Assembly: GCF_000821245.2 (NCBI RefSeq)
Contig: NZ_LN611423.1
Coordinates: 1-55,643, forward strand
Length of the DNA: 55,643 nucleotides
Source of the DNA: Virgibacillus senegalensis
GTDB lineage: Bacteria; Bacillota; Bacilli; Bacillales; Amphibacillaceae
Reading direction: 5' to 3'
The notes under the pieces: generated by a model
Databases searched by the model: none
What the model was told of the DNA's origin: nothing
The model's input: the letters and a program-made list of their open reading frames with translations, nothing else
Part shown: in pieces, positions 8,831-18,080 of the stretch
Numbering within the stretch: position 1 is the first letter of the stretch
Layout of the letters: each line of letters opens with the position of its first letter
Program-made: the position numbers and the translations under genes

Positions 8831-8862
8831 GTCTCTGCCACTCCGGCAGAGGCTCCTTTTTT
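8831..8862 (+). terminator. Terminator inside the ygaE leader region
   Basis: GTCTCTGCC / GGCAGAGGC stem (five-base loop) followed by TCCTTTTTTC. It lies 140 bases before the FUSC gene, so it ends a short leader RNA or acts as an attenuator. Confidence 0.75.
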
Positions 8863-9005
8863 CTTTTGCCCAAGACAACTTTCATTTTTCCTATGCCGGA
8901 GAATAGAATGGTGGTAGGTGTTCAAAAAACGAACGTAAAGATAACAAAATGCTTGCAGCTGCGCTATACTTTACCTAGACAGAGAAATTTGGGAGGAAGA
9001 AATCT

Positions 9006-10094
9006 ATGAAACTCGGAGCACGCATGCTGAAAACCGGCCTGGCGGTCGCCATTTCTTTATATATCGCCACCCTTGTCGGGATCCCAACTCCGATTTTTGC
9101 CGGGATTGCAGCGGTCTTCGCGGTACAGCCGTCTATCTATCGCTCATTTCAATCCATCGTCGAACAAATTCAGGCCAATATCATCGGGGCAGTCACAGCG
9201 ATCATCATCGTCCTGACCTTGGGAAACGATCCGTTCGTGATCGGTTTTACGACCATCCTCGTAATCGGAATGTGTATCAAATTGAACATGAACCAATCAA
9301 CGATGATGCTTTCCGTTGTCGCTGTCATCGCCATCATGGAATCAACCGAGATGGAATTTATCACCTTCGCCATGATGCGTTTCTCTTCTTTGACGCTCGG
9401 GATTTTAGCGGCATTCGTCGTTAATTTGTTTTTCCTGCCGCCGAAGTACGAAACAAAGCTGTTTCAAAAAATCGACAGAACCACCTCCGATATTTTGCAG
9501 TGGCTGCGGGTCACGACCCGGCATTTATCAGACGAGCCGGCACTCAAAGGGGAAATCGAACGAATCCAGGATGAAATCCGCTACATCGATCAAACCTATA
9601 TTTTTTATGCCGAGGAACGGACTTATCTTAAAAAGAATCAATACAGCAAGGCCAGGAAGCTGATTGTTTTCCGTCAGTTGATTGCCTGTACGAAGAAATC
9701 ATTCGACGTACTGAAAGCCTTCAACCGGCTGGACGAAAAAATCGAAAGCATTCCGAAGAAATTCCAGGATGCGCTCGTACAGGAGCTCGATAAAGTCATT
9801 CACTCCCATGAAAAACTGATTTTAAGTTCGATGGGCCGGATACGCAAAGACCACAAAGAAACATTACGGCTGATCAGTGAGCCGGATCTCCTTCGACTTG
9901 TCGAAACCCTCATACATGTATACCAGGACGAGGATGGAGCAGACCGGCTGATTTTACTGCCCCTGGCATCCCAGCTGATGGAATACCATCATGAATTGAA
10001 GCACCTGCGCAGGCTATTGAAGAGTTATCAGCAATATCATCAGGATGAACAATTAACGATTGCTTCCGAAAACAAAAACAGAGGCAGGGACTAG
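9006..10094 (+). CDS. ygaE: Aromatic acid exporter family (FUSC) membrane protein, YgaE-like
   Basis: A 362-residue protein with about five to six N-terminal transmembrane helices (residues about 8-145) followed by a long soluble alpha-helical domain. This is the aromatic acid exporter / UPF0421 layout. The ATG follows GGGAGGAAG. Position between hemL and the ABC transporter gene ygaD matches B. subtilis ygaE. Export of weak aromatic acids is inferred from family only. Upstream sequence holds a possible attenuator (8718-8862) and a second -10-like TATACT near 8965. Confidence 0.82.
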   Translation: MKLGARMLKTGLAVAISLYIATLVGIPTPIFAGIAAVFAVQPSIYRSFQSIVEQIQANIIGAVTAIIIVLTLGNDPFVIGFTTILVIGMCIKLNMNQSTMMLSVVAVIAIMESTEMEFITFAMMRFSSLTLGILAAFVVNLFFLPPKYETKLFQKIDRTTSDILQWLRVTTRHLSDEPALKGEIERIQDEIRYIDQTYIFYAEERTYLKKNQYSKARKLIVFRQLIACTKKSFDVLKAFNRLDEKIESIPKKFQDALVQELDKVIHSHEKLILSSMGRIRKDHKETLRLISEPDLLRLVETLIHVYQDEDGADRLILLPLASQLMEYHHELKHLRRLLKSYQQYHQDEQLTIASENKNRGRD

Positions 10095-10112
10095 AATCCC
10101 TGCCTCGTTTTT
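10076..10112. terminator. Bidirectional terminator between ygaE and ygaD
   Basis: GAGGCAGGGA / TCCCTGCCTC perfect ten-base stem, A-rich on the left and T-rich on the right, serving both converging genes. It overlaps the last codons of both. Confidence 0.92.
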
Positions 10113-11883
10113 ATGTCCCCAAATATTCCGTTGTCGAATCGTCCAGCTGCTGTACCTGATAAAGATTGTAGTAACTGCCTTTCAAATTCATCAGCTCATG
10201 GTGGGAGCCTTCTTCCTTGATTTCTCCGTTTTCAATCAAAACGATACGATCGGCGTGGGTTATGGTCGACAGCCGGTGGGCGACGATAAATGTCGTCCGG
10301 TTGGCTGCCAATTTTTCAAGCGCCTCCTGTATCAGGTGCTCGCTTTCTAAGTCTAGCGCAGAAGTCGCTTCATCCAATATCAGGATTGGCGGGTTTTTCA
10401 AAAATACCCTTGCAATGGCAATCCGCTGCTTCTGCCCACCGGAAAGCTTGACTCCCCGTTCGCCGACCATGGTGTTATATCCATCGGAAAGCCCCATAAT
10501 GAATTCATGGGCATTTGCTGCCTTGGCTGCACGAATCACCTCTTCATCGCTTGCATAAGGATTTCCCATACGGATGTTCATGGAAATCGACTCACTGAAC
10601 AAAATATTATCCTGTAATACCATGCCGATTTTGTCCCTAAGCGAGCGGGCTACGACATCACGGATATCGGTCCCGTCGATTTTGATGCTGCCTCCGGTAA
10701 CATCGTAAAAACGCGGTATCAAACTGATCATCGTCGATTTTCCTCCGCCGCTCATCCCGACAAACGCAACGGTTTCTCCTTTTTTGACATCAAGAGAAAC
10801 ATCGTGCAGGACAAGTTCTTCTTCATCGGTATATCTGAATTGCACATGGTCGAATTCCACATGTCCATGTACTTCCTTCAACTTCTTGGCATCCGGTTTG
10901 TCGACAATATCATAATCTTCATCCATGAATTCAAACACCCGGTCCATCGACGCAATCGACTGCACAAGCACGGTTGAAGAGCTGATCAATCTGCGGAGCG
11001 GACTATATACCCGATCCATGTAACCAACAAAAGCGGCTATCGTACCGACGCTAAGATTGCCGGTTATCGCAAAATATCCGGCAAATCCGATAACCAGTAG
11101 CGGTGCCAAATCAGTGATCGTATTGGTCACCGCAAAAGTTTTCGCGTTCCAGGAAGTATGCTGGAGTGCTTTATCCAGGAAGTTAGCGTTTTGCTGGTCG
11201 AACTGTTCCTGTTCGTAATCTTCAAGCGCAAAGCTTCTCGTCACCGGCATACCCTGTACCCGTTCATGCAGATGCCCTTGTACTTGCGCTAGGGCCTGGG
11301 AACGGTCCCGGGTCAAGCTGCGAAGTCGGCCGTAAAACAGTTTGACTGCGAAGCCGTAAAAAGGAAACAATGCCACTGCTACAAGCGTGAGCCACACATT
11401 CATTGTCAGCATGATGGCAATCGCGATCAAAATCGTGATCATGTCCAGCCAAATATTCATTAATCCTGTCATGACGAAGTTCTTCGTCTGTTCGACATCA
11501 TGAATAACCCGCGAAATAATTTCCCCTGTTTTCGTCTGCGAGTAAAAGCGCAAACTCAACCGCTGAATGTGGTCAAACAGCTTATCACGTATATCATACA
11601 AAATTTTGTTTCCTGTCCACTGGGCCAGATACTGCCGTAAATACTCAATCGGCGGCCGGGCCACCAGAAAGATGACAAATGCTCCACCCATGAGCCATAG
11701 CAATTCGGAAAGTTTCTCCGAATTGGTCAAATCGTCGGCACCGATGATGTTGTCGATGACATACTTTACAATCAATGGCATCAAAAGCGGGATTCCGAAT
11801 TTCACAATCCCGATGAGCACCGTCCATATTATTCTCCATTTATATGGCCAGACAAATGCCATGTACCTTTTTATACTGTCCAA
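10111..11883 (-). CDS. ygaD: ABC transporter, fused permease and ATPase (YgaD-like)
   Basis: A 590-residue half-transporter of the multidrug/lipid exporter type. The type IV permease region has about six helices (residues about 15-310), followed by an ATPase domain with Walker [10 protein letters not shown], signature LSGGQKQR, Walker [13 protein letters not shown] and the switch His in IVAHRLST. I chose the TTG at 11883 because it follows GAGGTG at six bases and gives the family length; the frame stays open further upstream. It probably works as a homodimer. The substrate is unknown. Confidence 0.92.
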   Translation of the reverse strand: MDSIKRYMAFVWPYKWRIIWTVLIGIVKFGIPLLMPLIVKYVIDNIIGADDLTNSEKLSELLWLMGGAFVIFLVARPPIEYLRQYLAQWTGNKILYDIRDKLFDHIQRLSLRFYSQTKTGEIISRVIHDVEQTKNFVMTGLMNIWLDMITILIAIAIMLTMNVWLTLVAVALFPFYGFAVKLFYGRLRSLTRDRSQALAQVQGHLHERVQGMPVTRSFALEDYEQEQFDQQNANFLDKALQHTSWNAKTFAVTNTITDLAPLLVIGFAGYFAITGNLSVGTIAAFVGYMDRVYSPLRRLISSSTVLVQSIASMDRVFEFMDEDYDIVDKPDAKKLKEVHGHVEFDHVQFRYTDEEELVLHDVSLDVKKGETVAFVGMSGGGKSTMISLIPRFYDVTGGSIKIDGTDIRDVVARSLRDKIGMVLQDNILFSESISMNIRMGNPYASDEEVIRAAKAANAHEFIMGLSDGYNTMVGERGVKLSGGQKQRIAIARVFLKNPPILILDEATSALDLESEHLIQEALEKLAANRTTFIVAHRLSTITHADRIVLIENGEIKEEGSHHELMNLKGSYYNLYQVQQLDDSTTEYLGT

Positions 11884-12206
11884 GGTGTTCACCTCTCTCA
11901 CTGTTGCTCTATCTTGTATATCTTTAACCTGCATCCGCAGAATCAAACGCCTTTTGTCCGAATGGCTCCCGTCACACTCGCCCTTTAAGCTGCTTATACC
12001 TTTTAAGCGCGGAAGAGAGGCTGCCAGCATATCCTTATTTCTTATAGAAAACCTGTACTCATGCTGAAAGAATGCTTCATTTTCCCATCCCAAGGTTACG
12101 GTCTCGACAGATGCACAAAACGCTTCTTACGGAAACGCAAGAAAAACCTTGCCGCCCGAATCGGTGACAAGGATTTTTAAACTTATTCCTGTTTTTCAAA
12201 CAAAGC

Positions 12207-12734
12207 CTATCGGTAGGTTAAATACCGTTCGTACCACTGATCGACGAACTCGGGCGAAAACGGGCCCTGTCTCTGCCTGATCCAATGCATGAGATATTCA
12301 ACATGGTTCCACAAAATCCGGTCGACAACCTTTGGGTAATTCATTTCCCGTTTATGCTGCTCGTATTCGTCTTCATCCAGCAAGTTAAATGTCATATCCG
12401 GAAACACCTTGATATCCAGATCATAATCGATGTACTTCAACGCTTCTTCATCAAAGACGAACGGCGAGCTGATATTGCAGTAATAATAAATACCATCATT
12501 GCGCAGCATACCAATTACATTAAACCAATACTTGGAATGAAAATAACAGATTGCAGGCTCTCTGGTTACCCATGTCCGTCCGTCGCTTTCCGTGACCAGA
12601 GTTCGATCGTTAGCTCCTATCACTACGTTTTGCGTGCCCTTTAACACTGTACTGCTCTCCCAAACGCGATGGAGCTGGCCATTGTGCTTATAACTTTGTA
12701 TTTGCATCTTCGTACCAGGTTGCGGGCCAGCCAT
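12207..12734 (-). CDS. ygaC: DUF402 / UPF0374 protein, nucleoside tri- and diphosphatase type
   Basis: A 175-residue protein nearly collinear with B. subtilis YgaC: conserved [27 protein letters not shown] and [14 protein letters not shown] segments, the last with clustered Asp/Glu that bind divalent metal in the family. Staphylococcal relatives hydrolyse nucleoside tri- and diphosphates. ATG at 12734 follows GGAAG. It lies alone between ygaD and sspE. Confidence 0.93.
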   Translation of the reverse strand: MAGPQPGTKMQIQSYKHNGQLHRVWESSTVLKGTQNVVIGANDRTLVTESDGRTWVTREPAICYFHSKYWFNVIGMLRNDGIYYYCNISSPFVFDEEALKYIDYDLDIKVFPDMTFNLLDEDEYEQHKREMNYPKVVDRILWNHVEYLMHWIRQRQGPFSPEFVDQWYERYLTYR

Positions 12735-12910
12735 CCTATCTTCCTTTCTTTTTTTAAAGAGTATTTTGTGGTTACTAATCCAATTATAACGATAATAATT
12801 TCTAAATGGAAATGATAGACTACAGGGCAGCGAAGTTTATCCATACAGGTAGGGCGAACTCTATGAAGGTTTCATGGAACGCAGTTAGATACGTATATTT
12901 CCGATCAAAA

Positions 12911-12948
12911 ACAAAAGGAGCTCTCAACGGGTGAGAGAGCTCCTTTTG
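12911..12948 (-). terminator. Terminator of sspE
   Basis: AAAAGGAGCTCTC / GAGAGAGCTCCTTTT stem directly after the sspE stop. It is near-symmetric in A and T runs and may also work on the plus strand. Confidence 0.88.
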
Positions 12949-12971
12949 TATCTTTATTCGGGGGTCATACG

Positions 12972-13331
12972 TTATTTCTTACGAGCTTGAGATTTTTGGT
13001 TCTGCTGTCTCACTGTCTGAGCATCGGTTTCAGAAGCGAATTCTGTACCGAATTGACCAGCTTGACCGGCTTGAGCGCCGCGAGCAGATTTTTGATTTTG
13101 CTTTCTTACTTGCTGAGCGTCAGTTTCAGAAGCGAATTCTGTACCAAATTGGCCTGCTTGACCAGCTTGAGTAGCTTGGCCGCGAGCAGCTTTTTGGTTT
13201 TGCTTTCTTACTTGCTGAGCATCAGTTTCAGAAGCAAACTCTGTCCCAAATTGTTGACCTTGTGCAGACTTTTGATTTTGACGTCTTACTTCTTGAGCGT
13301 TAGTTTGGCTTGGGTTATTGTTTTTAGCCAT
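12972..13331 (-). CDS. sspE: Gamma-type small acid-soluble spore protein
   Basis: A 119-residue gamma-SASP, an amino-acid reserve degraded at germination. Three repeats of the form FGTEFASETDAQ...VRxQNQKS are visible. Each contains a TEFASE site, the known cleavage site of the germination protease GPR. Composition (Gln, Asn, Ala, Lys, no Cys or Trp) is typical. It is longer than the B. subtilis protein (84 residues) because of an additional repeat. ATG follows GGAGGTGATATGAG. Expression in the forespore under sigma-F/G is expected from the family; I did not resolve the promoter. Confidence 0.94.
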   Translation of the reverse strand: MAKNNNPSQTNAQEVRRQNQKSAQGQQFGTEFASETDAQQVRKQNQKAARGQATQAGQAGQFGTEFASETDAQQVRKQNQKSARGAQAGQAGQFGTEFASETDAQTVRQQNQKSQARKK

Positions 13332-13475
13332 CTCATATCACCTCCGCACCAATTAATTTCTCCAATAGGCGGGATGTTATCCAAGAGAAAGCGGCAAGAA
13401 ACTTATCCAGTTGGTCCAAAAACTTCCATTCGGGAATAAAAACGTCTTAAACATCTTAAAATAAGCCAACGACCA

Positions 13476-14558
13476 TTATCCGAGATGCTTCAGCATTTTT
13501 TGGTGGGAAACCGGAAATGGATACTGCTCCAATTCTGCCGGTTTAACAAACCTGCCGGAACCGTTTGTCAGACTGCCTCCAATAACCGTTGCTTCCATCA
13601 CCAGAACATTCCAAATAAGATGGGAAAAAACATGCTTGATTTGATCAAGCTGACTTTCAATACTTATTTCAATGCCGTAAACCTGCCGGAACCACTGGGC
13701 AGCATGTTCCTCATCGGTTTCTGCAAGCGGAGCCATCGGAAATTGCCACAAATTGGCCAACAAACCGGTTTCCGGACGCTGTTCAATTAAGTAATTACCT
13801 TGTTCATCTTTTAATAAAAAAGCAAAGTAACTTACCCGCTTCTGTTTTTTCGCTTTTGTTTTCACCGGCAAATCCTGTTGGATGCCTTCAGTGAAAGCCC
13901 GGCAGTGTTCCTGGACAGGACAGAGCATGCATGATGGCGTAGTCGGAGTGCAGACAAGCGCCCCCAGTTCCATGAGACCCTGGTTGAATGCCGACGGATC
14001 TTGATGGGAAATAATAGCTTTTACGGCAGATTCAAATATTTTTCTTGTTTTCGGTTTGGCAATATCTTCGTCGATCAAGAGTATCCTTGACAAAACACGC
14101 ATGACATTGCCGTCGACAGCCGGCTCAGGCTGGTCATAGGCAATGCTGAGAATCGCCCCTTTTGTATAGGGTCCGACACCTTTTAAGGCTCCTAGCTGCT
14201 TCGGATCTTCCGGAACCTTGCTCGCGTATGACGATGCGACTTCCCTTACAGCGTTTTGCAGGTTCCGGGCTCGGGAATAGTAACCTAGACCTTCCCACGT
14301 TTTCAGTACTTCCTGCTCGTCTGCTTCTGCCAAATGATTAAGCGTCGGGAATTTTTCCATAAAGCGTTGGAAGTAAGGGATGACGGTATCAACCTTGGTT
14401 TGCTGAAGCATAATTTCGGATACCCATACTTTGTAAGGGTCTTTATCTTCACGCCAGGGGAGCTGTCGTTGTTCCTGATAAAACCAGTCGATTAAATCTG
14501 CTTGAAATCCAGCTGAATCGAAATCCTGGGTGATTTCTGCGACTTGTTCGTTTTTCAT
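13476..14558 (-). CDS. mutY: Adenine DNA glycosylase MutY
   Basis: A 360-residue base-excision repair enzyme that removes adenine mispaired with 8-oxoguanine. It has the catalytic Glu region (EIMLQQTKVDTVIPYF), the helix-hairpin-helix LKGVGPYTKGAI with catalytic Asp in AVDGNVMRV, the [4Fe-4S] ligands CTPTTPSCMLCPVQEHC and a C-terminal NUDIX-like 8-oxoG recognition domain (about residues 235-355). The start ATG at 14558 has a moderate ribosome site. It is divergent from yfhP across a 300-base structured region. Confidence 0.95.
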   Translation of the reverse strand: MKNEQVAEITQDFDSAGFQADLIDWFYQEQRQLPWREDKDPYKVWVSEIMLQQTKVDTVIPYFQRFMEKFPTLNHLAEADEQEVLKTWEGLGYYSRARNLQNAVREVASSYASKVPEDPKQLGALKGVGPYTKGAILSIAYDQPEPAVDGNVMRVLSRILLIDEDIAKPKTRKIFESAVKAIISHQDPSAFNQGLMELGALVCTPTTPSCMLCPVQEHCRAFTEGIQQDLPVKTKAKKQKRVSYFAFLLKDEQGNYLIEQRPETGLLANLWQFPMAPLAETDEEHAAQWFRQVYGIEISIESQLDQIKHVFSHLIWNVLVMEATVIGGSLTNGSGRFVKPAELEQYPFPVSHQKMLKHLG

Positions 14559-14582
14559 TGTTTCTCATCCTTCGTGGTACAA

Positions 14583-14835
14583 TATAATTAGCACGGGCAA
14601 GACCGTGAATAAGTAAGATTTAACAAAGAGATTGTTGCGAATAGGTGAAGCTTGCATCGTACAAAAGCAGGACAAGTAATCACTGCCGTCCGCAAACGGG
14701 GGCTAACCTGGTGTTATGAACACCCGGGTTTCAAATACTTGCCCTTCGTTACCAGTACAATCGATGGCTAAACACGAAAGCAGGGAACCTGCTTCATTAA
14801 GATCATTTCTGCAGCACCTACTAGCTGCTTATACT
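14583..14835 (+). ncRNA. Unidentified structured RNA / 5' leader before yfhP
   Basis: A TATAAT at 14583-14588 (weak -35) would start a transcript near 14595. The 270 bases before yfhP contain no good reading frame but many paired segments: CACGG/CCGTG (14592-14607); AGGxCAAGTA near 14669-14678 with TACTTGxCCT near 14736-14745; CATCG near 14654-14658 with CGATG near 14762-14766; an inner CCxGGTGTT/AACACCxGG hairpin; and AAGCAGG/CCTGCTT (14778-14794). The GCTTCATT segment near 14791 can pair with either this hairpin or GGTGAAGC near 14644. It resembles a riboswitch or a 6S-like RNA in organisation, but I could not match it to a known class. Confidence 0.5.
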
Positions 14836-14863
14836 ATGCATAACTAAAGGAGGGCCGTATTGG

Positions 14864-15859
14864 ATGGATACTGGGACCCACATCGTTATGGGGGTTGCTC
14901 TCGGCGGCCTGGCCACGCTAGATCCGGCCGTACAACAAGATCCCACTTTATACAGTGCCGTCATGATTGGCACATTAGTCGGGTCACAAGCACCCGATTC
15001 CGACACCATACTAAAGCTGCGAAATAACGCTGTTTATATACGTCATCACAGAGGGGCTACTCATTCAATCCCTGCAGTCCTGTTTTGGGGAGTTGCCATT
15101 GCAGGCCTGATCCATGTGTTTGTCCCGGAAGTAAGCTTTCTGCATTTATGGATGTGGACCTTTTTGGCCGTCATCCTTCATGTTCTGGTCGATGTCTTTA
15201 ATGCATACGGCACCCAGGCCTATCGACCGTTCACTCGGAGATGGGTCGCCTATGGATTTATTAATACATTCGATCCGTATATTTTTGTGATGCACATCAT
15301 CGGCATTGTAGCCTGGATTTTAGGTGCAAACCCCGGTTATACGTGGCTGTTAATCTATTTTGTCATTTTTCTTTATTATATCAAACGGTATATCGACAAA
15401 CGGGAAATCGTCAAGAAGGTCAAGCGGCATATTCCGGAAGTAGAACAAATTGTCACTTCCCCAACGATGAAACAAAACGTCTGGCGAATTGCCGTGACGG
15501 CAAAAGACCGCTACTATGTGGGAAGAGCCGAAAACGGCCATATCCACTTTATCGACGAATTCGAAAAAAAGCCGCTGCCGGAAGAGGAATTGACAGATAT
15601 GGCACTAAAAGACAAAAATATTTCCGCATTTCTGTCTTTTTCCCCTGTGTACCGCTGGGAAATTAACTATTTTGATGACTTTACCGAAGTGCGGTTCATT
15701 GATTTACGTTATCGTTCCAATGGGCATTATTCGTTTGTGGCCGTCGTGCAAATCGACGACAACCATCGGATTATGACCTCTTACACCGGCTGGATTTTCT
15801 CGGAGAAAAAATTGCAGAGAAAACTGGTTATCGAGGATTCCCCTTCTCCGTTCAACTGA
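14864..15859 (+). CDS. yfhP: YfhP-like membrane-bound metal-dependent hydrolase
   Basis: A 331-residue protein of the YdjM/DUF457 membrane-bound hydrolase family. N-terminal metal-ligand motifs (DTGTHIVMG, QAPDSDT, HHRGATHS and HVLVDVFNAYGT) lie among four to five transmembrane helices (up to about residue 185), followed by a soluble C-terminal domain. The family is inferred to be zinc-dependent hydrolases of unknown substrate. In B. subtilis YfhP represses the divergent or nearby yfhQ-fabL-sspE region, so a regulatory link to mutY here is possible but not shown. ATG at 14864 follows AAAGGAGGG. Confidence 0.85.
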   Translation: MDTGTHIVMGVALGGLATLDPAVQQDPTLYSAVMIGTLVGSQAPDSDTILKLRNNAVYIRHHRGATHSIPAVLFWGVAIAGLIHVFVPEVSFLHLWMWTFLAVILHVLVDVFNAYGTQAYRPFTRRWVAYGFINTFDPYIFVMHIIGIVAWILGANPGYTWLLIYFVIFLYYIKRYIDKREIVKKVKRHIPEVEQIVTSPTMKQNVWRIAVTAKDRYYVGRAENGHIHFIDEFEKKPLPEEELTDMALKDKNISAFLSFSPVYRWEINYFDDFTEVRFIDLRYRSNGHYSFVAVVQIDDNHRIMTSYTGWIFSEKKLQRKLVIEDSPSPFN

Positions 15860-15875
15860 TAAGACAAGAATAGGA

Positions 15876-15925
15876 AAAACGGAAGGCTGGGAGCCCTGTA
15901 ACGGGCACCAGCCTTTATTTTTCTT
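15876..15925. terminator. Terminator of yfhP (also reaches the end of yfhJ)
   Basis: AAGGCTGG / CCAGCCTT stem with an inner GCCC/GGGC stem, followed by TATTTTTC. It overlaps the last codons of the converging yfhJ. Confidence 0.85.
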
Positions 15926-16187
15926 CCTTATTGTTTTTGCGCTCGAACATGCGCTTATACTTTGGATTATTGGACAGAAATTCGTGCAGCCTCGGACCAT
16001 ACTGATCGATCCAGCGCAAGACGATCTGTTCAGTGACGTCTTTTCCCTGGTACTTTTCACCGGCCTTAGCCCGTGTGGTGTCAAAGTCCTCCCAGAGCAG
16101 TTCCACCCAAGTTCTTGCTTCGTCACTGCTCAATTGCTGATTTTTTTCGGCAAGTCGTTCCGCTAGCCGCTCAAACCGTTCCTGCAT
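15915..16187 (-). CDS. yfhJ: YfhJ, WVELL-domain protein
   Basis: A 90-residue helical protein containing the family's hallmark WVELLWEDFDTTRAKAG segment. Function unknown; conserved in spore-forming Bacilli next to sspK. ATG at 16187 follows AAAGG at nine bases; an in-frame GTG three codons upstream sits too near the same site. It is divergent from sspK. Confidence 0.88.
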   Translation of the reverse strand: MQERFERLAERLAEKNQQLSSDEARTWVELLWEDFDTTRAKAGEKYQGKDVTEQIVLRWIDQYGPRLHEFLSNNPKYKRMFERKNNKEEK

Positions 16188-16343
16188 GTTACTCACCCTT
16201 TATAAAAGAGAATCGCGAACGTTGCACATCAACGATGCTTACGTATCGGTAATTATTGTACCACATAACCTGCTTGGTAACGTAGAAACTAGGAATGTGC
16301 AGTCTTTAGACAGCGCGAAATGGATTGTCGGGAGGGTAGGAAA

Positions 16344-16484
16344 ATGCGGAATAAAAAATATGGTTTTCCTGATATGCGCATGGACAGCAAACCTCGTGCC
16401 AAGGGTCGTTACAGCCCTAAACGGGCGGATGGCTCGACCAACACCGAACCACAGGAACGCATGAAAAATTCTGCTAACCGCTAG
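16344..16484 (+). CDS. sspK: Small acid-soluble spore protein K
   Basis: A 46-residue SASP of the K/H group. It is recognised by GFPDMRMDSKPRAKGRY, SPKRADGSTNTEPQERM and the C-terminal SANR. The B. subtilis protein has the same PRAK, SKRADGSIN and PQERM elements. The ATG at 16344 follows GGGAGGGTAGG. It is minor, basic and spore-specific. It is followed after 12 bases by another very short gene, with AGGAGG overlapping the sspK stop. Confidence 0.93.
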   Translation: MRNKKYGFPDMRMDSKPRAKGRYSPKRADGSTNTEPQERMKNSANR

Positions 16485-16496
16485 GAGGAGACAGCT

Positions 16497-16646
16497 ATGG
16501 CAAGGAAGCCGTTTGCCGAAAATCTCTACCAGGATCCTTTTCAATCTCCACGAGCAAATCCGAAACGGGCAAGCCAGCAAGTGAATGGCGAAACCCGCAA
16601 AAGCCAAAAAGATATCATCATGGACGTCCTCAAGAAAAAAGGCTGA
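16497..16646 (+). CDS. 49-residue basic protein cotranscribed with sspK
   Basis: ATG at 16497 is preceded by a perfect TAGGAGGAG site that overlaps the sspK stop codon. The 49-residue product (MARKPFAENLYQDPFQSPRA...) is basic, Gln/Pro/Lys rich and without hydrophobic segments. A strong terminator follows five bases later. I do not recognise a family. Position suggests a spore protein made together with SspK; this is inference. Confidence 0.75.
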   Translation: MARKPFAENLYQDPFQSPRANPKRASQQVNGETRKSQKDIIMDVLKKKG

Positions 16647-16649
16647 CAT

Positions 16650-16690
16650 AGAACAGTCCCTGCCTATCCGGCAGGGACTGCCCCTTTCTA
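16650..16690 (+). terminator. Terminator of the sspK operon
   Basis: CAGTCCCTGCC / GGCAGGGACTG perfect stem with a five-base loop, followed by CCCCTTTCT. Confidence 0.88.
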
Positions 16691-16693
16691 GGT

Positions 16694-17026
16694 TTAATCC
16701 AGTTTTTTTCCTAACATCGAAATCGGAATCGCTTCCTGTTTTTCCACCATTTCACCTAACAGGTTAATCCGGTTACCCCAGGCAAACCTGCCGTTGATAT
16801 AGCTTATTTTGAATGTATGGCCCGGATCCTGTTGCAGTTCATACGTTTCCCCTGCAACATAATCCTCCGGGTTCATCATATATGCCATCGCCATTTGGAT
16901 TTTCCGTTCATGAATGGCGAATTCACTCACATTTCCCAGTTGTTCTGCTTTTTGCGCCTTTTCCTTCAGTGTAGCCACTTCCTGTCGAAGTTCTTCCACG
17001 GTGTATTCGCTGTATCGCTTCTCCAC
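16694..17026 (-). CDS. yfhH: YfhH (DUF1811) protein
   Basis: A 110-residue protein of the YfhH family. It has an N-terminal coiled-coil-like helix (YTVEELRQEVATLKEKAQKAEQ) and a C-terminal small beta-barrel-like domain (residues about 60-105). The GTG at 17026 is chosen because it follows GGGAGG at nine bases. It sits just upstream of recX as in B. subtilis, in the opposite order on this strand. Function unknown. Confidence 0.88.
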   Translation of the reverse strand: MEKRYSEYTVEELRQEVATLKEKAQKAEQLGNVSEFAIHERKIQMAMAYMMNPEDYVAGETYELQQDPGHTFKISYINGRFAWGNRINLLGEMVEKQEAIPISMLGKKLD

Positions 17027-17155
17027 TTTTGATAACCTCCCGGACAAAGTTGCCTTTTGGTAATTCTTGTTTCCATTTTACCGCAATGTCCGTTGATCAC
17101 AAAATTTTAATTTTGTACCTCGCAACAAAGCTTTAGCAATCGTGCAGCCAGGTTT

Positions 17156-17974
17156 TTATTCTGCTTCTTCCACGTACTCTTCTATAAAACGGTCTATCTC
17201 TTCGAATCCAAAGCCCTTCCGGTATAGTGCAGCCTTCAGTTTTTGCTTCAGTTGCAGCCCTTCGTCTTTTTTGGCATACTTACGCAAAAGCTTCTCACCC
17301 TGGTAGACAACTGCCTGCCATTCGGCATCGTTATCCTCGTCAGTCTCTACTTCCGCGAGCACATCTTTGATGACATCGCCGGTAAATCCTTTTTGCATCA
17401 AGGTCTTCTGCACATTTTGCAGCTGCTCCCGAAACGACTTCCTGCCATCGTTTTTCATTTTCTTTTCCATCCATTTCAAGGCTTTTCCAAACTGATCCTC
17501 ATACGTATAAAGCTTTATAGCTTCTTCCGTAATCGCGGCTGACACGCCTTTATCCAAAAGCTCTTTTTTGACAAGCAACGGCCCTTTGCTCGTCGTGTTC
17601 TTCCGGGTCCTGACAAGTGAAGCAGCAAACTCCCGGTCATCTAAAAAACCTTCTCTAACGAGGCGGTCAATGACTACCGGTATTTGTTCAGGCTCCACTT
17701 CTTTTTTGACTAAATAATCATGGATTTCCTTCTTCGACCGCATTCGATAGCTTAAAAAGTTTAAAGCAAGGGTAAAAGACTTATGGATGTTATCCTTTTC
17801 GATCAGTGCCGCAATTGTCGGCTCGTCCAACTCCATGCCTTTACGAAGGTGGAAGGAAATCAAGATATCTTCATCGACGCTGAAGGCGTATGCTTCTTTG
17901 TTATTTTGGGTAAGAAAAATATTATAACGGTGTTTGTTTTTCTTTTGTGTCGTTATCCGGGATATGGTTGCCAA
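17156..17974 (-). CDS. recX: Recombination regulator RecX
   Basis: A 272-residue RecX. It binds RecA filaments and modulates strand exchange. It has tandem three-helix repeats: LNFLSYRMRSKKEIHDYL, then VIDRLVREGFLDDREFAASLVR, KKELLDKGV and further repeats to the C-terminus. The length fits Bacillus RecX (about 264). TTG start with GGAGGTGAG upstream. Confidence 0.94.
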   Translation of the reverse strand: MATISRITTQKKNKHRYNIFLTQNNKEAYAFSVDEDILISFHLRKGMELDEPTIAALIEKDNIHKSFTLALNFLSYRMRSKKEIHDYLVKKEVEPEQIPVVIDRLVREGFLDDREFAASLVRTRKNTTSKGPLLVKKELLDKGVSAAITEEAIKLYTYEDQFGKALKWMEKKMKNDGRKSFREQLQNVQKTLMQKGFTGDVIKDVLAEVETDEDNDAEWQAVVYQGEKLLRKYAKKDEGLQLKQKLKAALYRKGFGFEEIDRFIEEYVEEAE

Positions 17975-18080
17975 TGAGGCTCACCTCCTCCCTCCATTTT
18001 AGCACGTAAGAAAGTCACACACATCTTCAAACATTGTATAATAGAGGAAGCTGAACGATACAAAAAAAGGAGGCAATAAT

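Noticed and set aside
14583-14835. Cobalamin riboswitch
   Set aside because: A faint B12-box-like AATACTTGCCC exists, but the core CCCGCAACTG-type region and the required 180-200 base layout are missing.
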